From positions 1,623 to 23,016 of IMG/VR virus record IMGVR_UViG_3300010233_000167: a stretch of 21,394 nucleotides of DNA. The stretch is one strand, 5' to 3'. Positions 1 through 5,148 of this stretch are shown one piece after another. Below the pieces are notes generated by a model. The model made no database searches and was not told the DNA's origin. It saw only the letters and a list, made by a program, of their open reading frames with translations. Within the stretch, counting starts at the first letter, position 1. Every line of letters starts with the position of its first letter. This DNA comes from a virus. The position numbers and the translations under genes were made by a program.

Positions 1-1
1 C

Positions 2-868
2 TCTGTGTGTTGCCTTGGAAGCCTCAATTTTGCTAAATGGGACGAGTACCAAGAGGACCTTGATCAGATTGTTTACGACGTGTGTGATTTTCTGGATAAC
101 GTCCTCACTGATTTCGCTTCTAGGACAACTGTAGAGCGAGCGAGATATTCAGTTCTTAGGGAGCGTGCCATCGGTCTTGGTGTTATGGGTTGGCATACCT
201 TTCTTCAACAAAAAATGATCCCCTTTGGTTCAGCAATGGCTAAAGCTTGGAATCTACGGATGTGGAAGAAAATTAAAACTTCTGCCGACAGAGCTTCTAA
301 AAAACTTGCTAATGAACGAGGGTCTTGTCCAGATGTTCCCGGTGAACGTTTTAGCCATCGTCTAGCTATCGCCCCCACTGCTAACATTAGTATTATTTGC
401 GGAGGTACCTCAGCGGGTATCGAACCTGTGCCGGGCAATATTTTTACCCACAAAACTCTTTCCGGATCATTCGTTATTCGTAATCTTGAGCTGGAAAAGA
501 TTATTGGGATGGACGAAGAACTGTGGGAAGACATCCTAAAACATGACGGTTCAATTCAACATAGACTAGATATTGATCCTGATATTCGTGAAGTCTTCTT
601 AACTGCTTTTGAACTAGATCAGCGTTGGATTATTGAGCACGCAGCAGACAGACAACCTTATATCTGTCAAAGTCAATCTGTTAACCTATTCCTTCCGGCT
701 GATATTCATAAATCCGATTTGCATTTTCTGCATTGGTCTGCCTGGGAAAAGGGTATGAAATCGCTCTATTATGTTCGTAGTAAGAGTATGAAAAAGGCTA
801 CTCACGTATCAGACGATGAGCAACCTGAATATAAATATGATACTGAGGAATGTCTGGCATGTACATAA
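2..868 (+). CDS. nrdA: Class I ribonucleotide reductase large (alpha) subunit, C-terminal part (5' truncated by window edge)
   Basis: The protein reduces ribonucleotides to deoxyribonucleotides for phage DNA synthesis, working with a radical-bearing small subunit that is not in this window. The frame is open from base 2, so the GTG at 5 is not a start; the N-terminal half lies off the left edge. What remains includes a VCCLGSLN segment near the edge, which matches the region of the active-site redox cysteine. A phosphate-loop-like segment APTANISIICGGTSAGIEP follows. A Tyr-Tyr pair at 767-772 (context SLYYVRS) matches the radical-transfer tyrosines Y730/Y731 of E. coli NrdA. The C-terminal tail ends CLACT, the Cys pair that re-reduces the active site, so the natural C-terminus is present. 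Its TAA is followed directly, in the same frame, by the HNH gene. Confidence 0.96.
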   Translation, partial: SVCCLGSLNFAKWDEYQEDLDQIVYDVCDFLDNVLTDFASRTTVERARYSVLRERAIGLGVMGWHTFLQQKMIPFGSAMAKAWNLRMWKKIKTSADRASKKLANERGSCPDVPGERFSHRLAIAPTANISIICGGTSAGIEPVPGNIFTHKTLSGSFVIRNLELEKIIGMDEELWEDILKHDGSIQHRLDIDPDIREVFLTAFELDQRWIIEHAADRQPYICQSQSVNLFLPADIHKSDLHFLHWSAWEKGMKSLYYVRSKSMKKATHVSDDEQPEYKYDTEECLACT

Positions 869-1285
869 TTGGCTAAATTAAGAGAGCGTTGCGATAGGGG
901 TCATCTCTTGAGCGAAACGCGTAAGAAAAACTCTAGTGGAAGTTTCTGCGGACTTTGTCGTACTATAAAATATTACGAACAAAGAGAATCTGATCCAGAT
1001 TACTGGAAAAGAATGACAAGACGCGCGACATTAAAGAAGTTCGGTCTTGAAGAAGATGTATATCACAAACTACTTTTTAAACAAAAATTTAAATGTTGGA
1101 TTTGTAAAACACATCAAGATGAATTAGACATACATCTTTGTATAGACCACAATCATGTAACCGGTACAATTAGAGGATTACTCTGTCATAATTGTAATAC
1201 AGGATTAGGACAATTTAAAGATAATCCGAAACTATTAAGACGTGCAATAAAATATCTAAAAGAAAACCCCCTAGATAATCTCTAG
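869..1285 (+). CDS. Endonuclease VII-like HNH endonuclease, probably a free-standing homing-type gene
   Basis: A 138-residue zinc-dependent nuclease of the T4 endonuclease VII / beta-beta-alpha-metal (HNH) type. Two zinc ribbons are visible: an N-terminal C8-x2-G-H with C27-x2-C30, and the catalytic-domain pair C76-x2-C79 with C106-x2-C109. Between the latter lies the DHNH motif (residues 93-96) followed by TG-x-I/V-RGLLC. Asn110 directly after C109 corresponds to the catalytic Asn of endonuclease VII. The N-terminal zinc motif requires a start near 869. The only candidate there is TTG at 869, which directly follows the nrdA TAA and has no Shine-Dalgarno at normal distance. Expression therefore probably depends on reinitiation after nrdA. 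The gene looks AT-richer than its neighbour, as expected for a mobile nuclease gene; reductase genes are frequent hosts of such genes in phages. A role as junction resolvase is possible but less likely. The stop lies inside the terminator hairpin. Confidence 0.88.
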   Translation: MAKLRERCDRGHLLSETRKKNSSGSFCGLCRTIKYYEQRESDPDYWKRMTRRATLKKFGLEEDVYHKLLFKQKFKCWICKTHQDELDIHLCIDHNHVTGTIRGLLCHNCNTGLGQFKDNPKLLRRAIKYLKENPLDNL

Positions 1286-1298
1286 GGGGCATCTTTTT
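1267..1298. terminator. Bidirectional intrinsic terminator between convergent operons
   Basis: A perfect 9-bp stem, CCCCCTAGA (1267-1275) with TCTAGGGGG (1281-1289), encloses a 5-base loop. On the + strand it is followed by CATCTTTTT. On the minus strand it is followed by a U-rich run made from bases 1257-1266 (TTTTCTTTTA). It can therefore stop both the rightward nrdA/HNH transcript and the long leftward late transcript. The stop codon of the HNH gene (TAG 1283-1285) is part of the stem, so the junction is very compact. Confidence 0.87.
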
Positions 1299-1321
1299 AA
1301 CCTAAATTTTAAAGGGTATCT

Positions 1322-1540
1322 CTATGCTCCGTTAAGTGCTGCCACAGCCGCAGCAATCTTGGCTTGTAGTGAAGTCACCTGACCAGCTAGACCAGCGTCA
1401 GCAGCCACCTGTGCGGTCAAGGAAGCCACTTGTGCATTAGCCGCTGTGAGTTCATTCTCTACGGCAGTAACAGCAGCCCCTAGGGCGGTTAGATCGACTG
1501 TAAGAGTAGCTACAGCAGTTTGAAGAGTATCAGTGGGCAT
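1322..1540 (-). CDS. Ala-rich coiled-coil small protein, unknown function
   Basis: This 72-residue protein is the last gene of the late operon. I chose ATG 1540-1538 because GGAG lies 9 bases upstream; reading can be extended to 1624 from a TTG, but that would overlap the spanin gene and has no better ribosome site. The protein is almost entirely Ala, Leu, Val, Thr and Gln in a heptad-like pattern (for example LQTAVATLTVDLTALG near the N-terminus). There is no membrane segment, signal peptide or cysteine. It resembles a trimeric or dimeric coiled-coil rod such as a small fibre or Lpp-like helix, but I do not recognise the family. It starts 2 bases after the Rz stop, so it is probably made late, with the lysis proteins. 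A structural or regulatory role are both open. Confidence 0.8.
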   Translation of the reverse strand: MPTDTLQTAVATLTVDLTALGAAVTAVENELTAANAQVASLTAQVAADAGLAGQVTSLQAKIAAAVAALNGA

Positions 1541-1541
1541 T

Positions 1542-2135
1542 TTAATTTTCTCCGTTAGTGAGGTTAACCGCCCAGTCGTGAGCAGCTTGAAGGCGAGCAG
1601 TATTAACTGCACAAATCTTTGCATCGTCTAGTGTGATATAAAGGTTGGCGTTTGCACTGGGTCCAGAAGAGCCTGTGGTAACTTGGCCTGTTTGATCGTC
1701 TCCACTATTTCCGGACTTACCGGTTGTACCTTGAGTGGCTTTGTAGCGCAAGAGACTAGCATTGTACTGGTTAAGAAGATCATGATACTTGTTGTCAGTG
1801 GCAGTTGCTTTGACTTTACTTTCATTGATTACCTGTTGTTTCTCTTTGTCCGCCGCTTTTTGTGCGTCAGCCTGTGCTTGTTTGTAGTTCTTGATGTCTA
1901 GTTGATGGGCCGCGCGTTCAACCAGCAGAGACGTATGATCATGTTTCCACCCAGTAAATCCGACAATGTTTCCAAGAAGTAGGCCAACAATAAGAGACAA
2001 TTGCCAATGTTTAACGGTAAATTTAACGGCTGTACCCAGAATCGTAAACAAGTTGGAAAGAACTTGACCGATGTTAATTCCAGTTACAAACTGAGTAACA
2101 GGCCCGATTAGTTTAGGAATTAGCAGTGGCCACAT
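1542..2135 (-). CDS. Rz: i-spanin, Rz-like inner membrane spanin subunit
   Basis: A 197-residue protein with a transmembrane segment at about residues 46-62 (LSLIVGLLLGNIVGF). It follows an N-terminal stretch of about 45 residues that is itself rather hydrophobic. A charged, Lys/Gln/Ala-rich periplasmic coiled coil occupies about residues 70-130, then a Gly/Ser-rich linker and a C-terminal segment. Class I i-spanins anchor in the inner membrane and bind the outer-membrane lipoprotein Rz1; the complex fuses the two membranes in the last step of lysis. The decisive evidence is that a complete lipoprotein gene lies inside it in another frame. The ATG at 2135 has GGAA 8 bases upstream and overlaps the end of the endolysin gene by 23 bases. 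The long N-terminal extension before the membrane segment is unusual for Rz. Confidence 0.88.
   Translation of the reverse strand: MWPLLIPKLIGPVTQFVTGINIGQVLSNLFTILGTAVKFTVKHWQLSLIVGLLLGNIVGFTGWKHDHTSLLVERAAHQLDIKNYKQAQADAQKAADKEKQQVINESKVKATATDNKYHDLLNQYNASLLRYKATQGTTGKSGNSGDDQTGQVTTGSSGPSANANLYITLDDAKICAVNTARLQAAHDWAVNLTNGEN
1628..1825 (-). CDS. Rz1: o-spanin, Rz1-like outer membrane lipoprotein nested inside Rz
   Basis: A 65-residue lipoprotein read in the +1 frame wholly within the i-spanin gene. It has a basic N-terminus (KVKSK), a hydrophobic core, and a lipobox LVSC with the acylated cysteine at residue 26, giving a mature protein of 40 residues. The mature part is proline-containing (PLKVQPVSPE, LPQALLDPVQTP), as is usual for Rz1. 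The ATG at 1825-1823 is preceded by AGGTAA at good spacing, so it has its own ribosome site. It pairs with the i-spanin to bridge the periplasm and destroy the outer membrane, which implies a Gram-negative host. Confidence 0.92.
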   Translation of the reverse strand: MKVKSKQLPLTTSIMIFLTSTMLVSCATKPLKVQPVSPEIVETIKQAKLPQALLDPVQTPTFISH

Positions 2136-2640
2136 TTTTCATTCCAAGCGGTGTAAGGGTTGAAAGACAAAGAAGATTCTCTTGTTTGCGGCGATTAGCA
2201 AGTCCAGTGCTGTACTTTCCGTCCGCGTATGTGTACTTTAATAAGTCATTACAAGCAAGAGTGAAGTTACCAGCGTTAAAGTCACGAGCCACGGACGACT
2301 TATCGTAAGTCCCCACACCCACATTGTAGGAAAAGGAAACGGCAGATGCTAACTGAACCGGGTGATAAAGTAGTTGCGGAGACACTTTTAAAACCCCACT
2401 TGCAGCTATCTGTGCGTCTTGTTGAGTCAAGGCAGCACATTGACTTGGACTGTACACCTTTCCCACAGTTACGTCAGGGCCAGTGTGTCCGGTGCAAACA
2501 GTCAGAACACCACCTATGTCTTTGTACGACTGAAGCCGAGTACCTTCAAGATCTTGGAGTGTTGGAACAACCGTTTGCATGACAATGGCCATGAGCGATG
2601 CACCCGCACCCGCACCGATGGCGATGTGTTTAGTGGACAC
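2113..2640 (-). CDS. SAR endolysin, R21/P22-type lysozyme (glycoside hydrolase family 24)
   Basis: A 175-residue muramidase that cleaves peptidoglycan at lysis. The catalytic triad spacing E-x8-D-x5-T is present as E32, D41 and T47, followed by the family motif TVCTGHTGPD; GVGTYDKSS and NRRKQE further on also fit the fold. Residues 6-28 form a Gly/Ala-rich weakly hydrophobic segment (IAIGAGAGASLMAIV) directly before the catalytic domain. This is typical of signal-anchor-release endolysins such as phage 21 R, which are exported by Sec and released when the membrane is depolarised. There is no Cys in the SAR segment. The start is GTG at 2640-2638; the downstream ATG (residue 17) would remove most of the SAR segment. 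A duplicated leader with a short upstream ORF precedes this gene. Confidence 0.93.
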   Translation of the reverse strand: MSTKHIAIGAGAGASLMAIVMQTVVPTLQDLEGTRLQSYKDIGGVLTVCTGHTGPDVTVGKVYSPSQCAALTQQDAQIAASGVLKVSPQLLYHPVQLASAVSFSYNVGVGTYDKSSVARDFNAGNFTLACNDLLKYTYADGKYSTGLANRRKQENLLCLSTLTPLGMKNVATANS

Positions 2641-2680
2641 TTGTCACCCAGAGGGCTAAGGTCGCTCCGCGATGACTCAT
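2630..2680 (-). CDS. Leader ORF A: 16-codon upstream ORF before the endolysin
   Basis: ATG 2680-2678 overlaps the holin stop as ATGA and has the best Shine-Dalgarno in the region, GGGAGGT ending 8 bases upstream. It encodes MSHRGATLALWVTSVH and stops at TAA 2632-2630, six bases past the endolysin GTG codon. Ribosomes translating it would pass through the hairpin that covers the endolysin ribosome site and stop beside the endolysin start. A second upstream ORF before the collagen-like gene (18167-18214) shares HRGxTLA. Whether the peptide itself has a role is unknown. The strong ribosome site is the main argument that it is translated. Confidence 0.55.
   Translation of the reverse strand: MSHRGATLALWVTSVH
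2645..2674 (-). repeat. Duplicated translational leader element, copy A
   Basis: These 30 bases match 18181-18211 with 28 identities and one 1-base indel. On the minus strand the element begins CATCGCGGAGCGACC and ends CTGGGTG, four bases before the endolysin GTG. GCCC (2656-2653) can pair with GGGT (2649-2646) over a 3-base loop, hiding the only Shine-Dalgarno-like sequence of the endolysin gene. The second copy has the same distance to its start codon, which argues for a regulatory role rather than chance. Confidence 0.75.
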
Positions 2681-2910
2681 AGGTGATTACCTCCCTTGAA
2701 CATGTTCCAAACGGTAATTACTACGCCTATAATCCCCGAACCAATGATAAGACCAACAAGACCAATTGCTCCCATACCCTTGTGTTTAAGTTCAAGGAGT
2801 TCGTCTAGCTTTGTCTTGATGTCATTAAGTAGAATTCGGTCGTCCTCGCGTTGACTTTCAAGAGTAGCGATTCGTTCGAGAAGTGTTAGATGATCGTGTA
2901 AAGGGGCCAT
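2677..2910 (-). CDS. Putative holin, coiled coil plus single C-terminal transmembrane helix (XhlA-like architecture)
   Basis: A 77-residue protein from ATG 2910-2908, with AGGAG about 15 bases upstream; a TTG at 2937 would add 9 residues but has no ribosome site. Residues about 5-43 form a charged heptad-like helix (LLERIATLES, LNDIKTKLDELLELK). Residues about 47-70 form one glycine-rich membrane helix (GAIGLVGLIIGSGIIGVVIT), and the tail is short and basic. Its position directly before the endolysin and spanins, its size and its topology make it the best holin candidate; this layout is seen in XhlA-type and other single-span holins. A SAR endolysin needs only depolarisation, so a small pinholin-like protein would suffice. 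The TGA stop overlaps the start of leader ORF A. Confidence 0.72.
   Translation of the reverse strand: MAPLHDHLTLLERIATLESQREDDRILLNDIKTKLDELLELKHKGMGAIGLVGLIIGSGIIGVVITVWNMFKGGNHL
2689..2695 (-). promoter_or_regulatory. Strong ribosome binding site for leader ORF A
   Basis: The minus strand reads GGGAGGT eight bases before ATG 2680-2678. It is much stronger than anything directly in front of the endolysin GTG, which suggests ribosomes reach the endolysin by way of the short leader ORF. Confidence 0.7.
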
Positions 2911-2917
2911 TGTGAAT

Positions 2918-4732
2918 TTACTGTACTCCTGTAACAATCATGGTGGTGGGGTTCTTGGCTTTGCCGATGTGGTGGCCGGTGTTGCCGTGGGTGAGCGTTC
3001 CATCACCATTGGCGTAGTACGGCGCGCCAGGAGTCAAGCTAGTGAAGCCCGGGCACTCTCCGCCAGTCACGACGGTCAGCGGATCGCCGTTGCTCGCGCC
3101 CGCTGCGGTGAGGCCGATGGGACCGTTGGAGATGGCCCCGTAACCTACGATAGTCGCATTGACGTTATTTACGGGATCGGCAAACAACAAGAGCGCGTGG
3201 GTTGAATCTACGGGAAATACTGTCAGCCCCCATCCGGTCGGAACGGAAGCAAATGACGAAACATTTCCTGAAACGTCGAACTCAAAAAGTTGATTAGTTC
3301 CAGTCGCCGCAAGGGCCGTTGTTGCGTTAAATGGTATAGCACTTGTTACGAGGTTCGGAAATCCAACCCCAAAACCACTCAACCCATAGCTTAACGGCCC
3401 AACCGGAAGTGGCGTTAGATTAGTTGGACCAGTTGGATTGCCCAACGAATATGAGTATACCGCCGGATAGGAGCCATAGAAAAAGAAGCCGACGTGACTA
3501 CTATCAAAAGTCACACTAAATTGCGGAAGAAAGAATGAACCGAAAATAACTTGATCCAAAGGACCAATTTGAATGGGACCGGCCACTGAAGGCCCGCAAC
3601 CCCCAGCAATTTTAATTGGTGATCCGCCCCACGCCACTACTGTGCCAGCAATCGTACCGCCGCCAATAGTCACAGCGCCAAGACTATTGGACTTGTCGAC
3701 AAACGATACAGCAAATTCAGTGGATGATAGAATCTTAACCTGCGAAACAAAATAACCAATGGCGCTTGCTGCCGGCGTTCCAAGAGTAGTGACCGTTCCA
3801 ACAATAGCGCCAGCACATGCAGTCATAGCATGTGAATTGCCAGCATCGGAGAACACTGCGAGAAATGAGGTCGAAGTGATCTTGGCGATGGTTTGGTAAA
3901 GCGGGTAAGGAGCCGATGTTGCCGCACCCCCAAGCACGACGCCCGTTCCGGCAGCTGGTGTCGTCCCCGATACTGAGATTGCGACGACGGACAAGTTGTT
4001 TGAGCCGTCAACATAGAGCGCGGCGACAAGCGTGGAAGATAGCGCAACGGCTTGCAGCCATGCGGTCGAATCTGGAAAGGAAATTGAGTTGATTGCGCTG
4101 AATGCGTTTCCAGAAACCGTCATCACTTCGATGTTGCCAGAATATAGCACCATCAGAGTCGAGCCATCCAATGCAACCGCAGCTTCCGGTGCGATCAGAC
4201 CAGCATCAGATGTATTGGGGGTTCCAATAGTGATTGGTGGGTTGGAAGCCGTGTCGATGGTTCCTGCCACAGCCGAAGCGTAGGGGGCAAACTCATTGCC
4301 GGGAACGAAAGCGACAAAGTGATCGGCATCCAATTTCAGCGCTACTGGAGGATTCCCGCTGCTTGAGTCGGCGGCCCCAGGAAGCAATGTAATGACGTTT
4401 TCTAGGTCCAGCGCAGGCCCCCACGTCTGCACGCCATTGCCCGACCCATCATTCGCCATAGAGACGACGGTTCCGGCCGCAACAGCGCTTCCAGCGGTCA
4501 GGGTAGTGGTGATGGAAGAGCCGCCACCACCACTTGGCAGATTAGTTAGTTGTGAACCATCGACAGCAGGAAGTTTTGCCGACCCATCAAGTTGAACGAC
4601 ATCATTAGCCGCTGTACCCACATTCTTAGTGGAAGCGGTACCTAGAGCATTAACAGCAGTGATAACTGGGTTAAGTGAAAGAGTTCTGACATCAGAACCG
4701 AGTTCACCGTCTGTAATAGTGGGAATAGACAT
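2918..4732 (-). CDS. Tail fibre / adhesin with repeated beta-blade segments and a phage fibre C-terminal module
   Basis: A 604-residue protein. The N-terminus (about 1-75) has tail-fibre style sequence including LPAVDGSQLTNLPSGGGG, a flexible Gly linker. The centre contains several diverged segments of the form SST-x-F/L-x-V/A-x-F/Y-x-D-x-x-N-x-x-x-x-x-x-x-x-x-G-x-x-x-GT (for example around LVAALYVDGSNNLSVV and FAVSFVDKSNSLGAVT). This suggests a beta-propeller or similar blade fold that could bind a surface glycan. The C-terminus (PGFTSLTPGAPYYANGDGTL, then HHIGKAKNPTTMIVT) matches a module common at phage fibre ends. The stop lies within the upstream region of the holin gene. GGAG in the end of the 49-aa gene serves as ribosome site. 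DNA from about 2940 to 4480 is clearly GC-richer than its surroundings, pointing to recent module exchange. Confidence 0.75.
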   Translation of the reverse strand: MSIPTITDGELGSDVRTLSLNPVITAVNALGTASTKNVGTAANDVVQLDGSAKLPAVDGSQLTNLPSGGGGSSITTTLTAGSAVAAGTVVSMANDGSGNGVQTWGPALDLENVITLLPGAADSSSGNPPVALKLDADHFVAFVPGNEFAPYASAVAGTIDTASNPPITIGTPNTSDAGLIAPEAAVALDGSTLMVLYSGNIEVMTVSGNAFSAINSISFPDSTAWLQAVALSSTLVAALYVDGSNNLSVVAISVSGTTPAAGTGVVLGGAATSAPYPLYQTIAKITSTSFLAVFSDAGNSHAMTACAGAIVGTVTTLGTPAASAIGYFVSQVKILSSTEFAVSFVDKSNSLGAVTIGGGTIAGTVVAWGGSPIKIAGGCGPSVAGPIQIGPLDQVIFGSFFLPQFSVTFDSSHVGFFFYGSYPAVYSYSLGNPTGPTNLTPLPVGPLSYGLSGFGVGFPNLVTSAIPFNATTALAATGTNQLFEFDVSGNVSSFASVPTGWGLTVFPVDSTHALLLFADPVNNVNATIVGYGAISNGPIGLTAAGASNGDPLTVVTGGECPGFTSLTPGAPYYANGDGTLTHGNTGHHIGKAKNPTTMIVTGVQ

Positions 4733-4739
4733 ATATCAA

Positions 4740-4889
4740 TTATTCTCCGTCAATCCAGTTATCTTCATCAATCCAAATTCCGCCGTCATTCCAGGTTCCA
4801 TTTTCTAGAATCCAATTAGTCGGAGTTGGACCAGACCCTTCAGCGTATTGTTGTAATCCGAGTGCAAGGCCAAGACCTAGATGATTCAT
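4740..4889 (-). CDS. 49-residue Trp-rich repeat peptide
   Basis: The ATG at 4889-4887 overlaps the preceding gene's stop as ATGA, and the frame is open to TAA 4742-4740. The last bases contain the ribosome site of the next gene. The C-terminal half has four evenly spaced tryptophans (residues 26, 33, 39, 45) in an acidic Asn/Asp/Gly/Ile context, as in NWILENGTWNDGG and DNWIDGE. Short repeats of this Trp-acidic-Gly type occur in phage tail-tip proteins, but I do not recognise a family. Tight packing between two virion genes with coupled start and no other use of the space supports a real gene. Confidence 0.7.
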   Translation of the reverse strand: MNHLGLGLALGLQQYAEGSGPTPTNWILENGTWNDGGIWIDEDNWIDGE

Positions 4890-5134
4890 TGAAGGATTAC
4901 AATCCCGTCCGCAGTTGTTGCTGAGTTAATAATAACTGGACTAATCGGAAGAATTTGACCGGCAGGAACAGCGGTAAATGTAACTGTGTCTCCACTATAG
5001 TCGGTACAAGTAACGTCACCTGTGACACCCACGTACACGGAGCGAACACCGATAAGCACGGTACTGTCGTCCGGGGTCACAGCATGCCAAAGAGCACTTG
5101 GTTCAATAGAGGGGTTCGTAACTTTAAGTGACAT
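4886..5134 (-). CDS. Small spike-base-like protein (RCAP_Rcc01079-like)
   Basis: An 82-residue beta-rich protein with the pattern ALWHAVTPDDST ... GVRSVYVGVTGDVTCTDYSG followed by DTVTFTAVPAGQILPI. This is the recognisable pattern of small proteins at the base of spikes and fibres in gene transfer agents and many phages. It probably forms part of a fibre or spike attachment collar. ATG 5134-5132 has AAGGA 7 bases upstream. It sits directly downstream of the 1049-aa tailspike and before the 604-aa adhesin, which fits a base-plate role. Family assignment is by pattern recognition only. Confidence 0.7.
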   Translation of the reverse strand: MSLKVTNPSIEPSALWHAVTPDDSTVLIGVRSVYVGVTGDVTCTDYSGDTVTFTAVPAGQILPISPVIINSATTADGIVILQ

Positions 5135-5148
5135 TTGTCTATCCTTTT

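Noticed and set aside
5-7. GTG at 5 as the start of the ribonucleotide reductase gene
   Set aside because: The frame is open to the left edge and the sequence begins in the middle of the catalytic domain, so the gene is truncated by the window, not short.
869-1285. Endonuclease gene as part of a group I intron in nrdA
   Set aside because: The reductase ends with its natural Cys-containing tail before the nuclease, and no downstream exon or intron core is visible.
1683-1901. Hydrophobic 72-residue reading frame on the + strand opposite Rz, looking like a membrane protein or antiholin
   Set aside because: It is antisense to the well-supported Rz/Rz1 pair, has no ribosome site, and its hydrophobicity follows from the opposite strand's codons.
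2592-2640. ATG at 2592 as the true endolysin start, giving a soluble enzyme
   Set aside because: It would delete most of the Gly/Ala-rich SAR segment; the GTG at 2640 has the same context as the collagen-like start after the shared leader.
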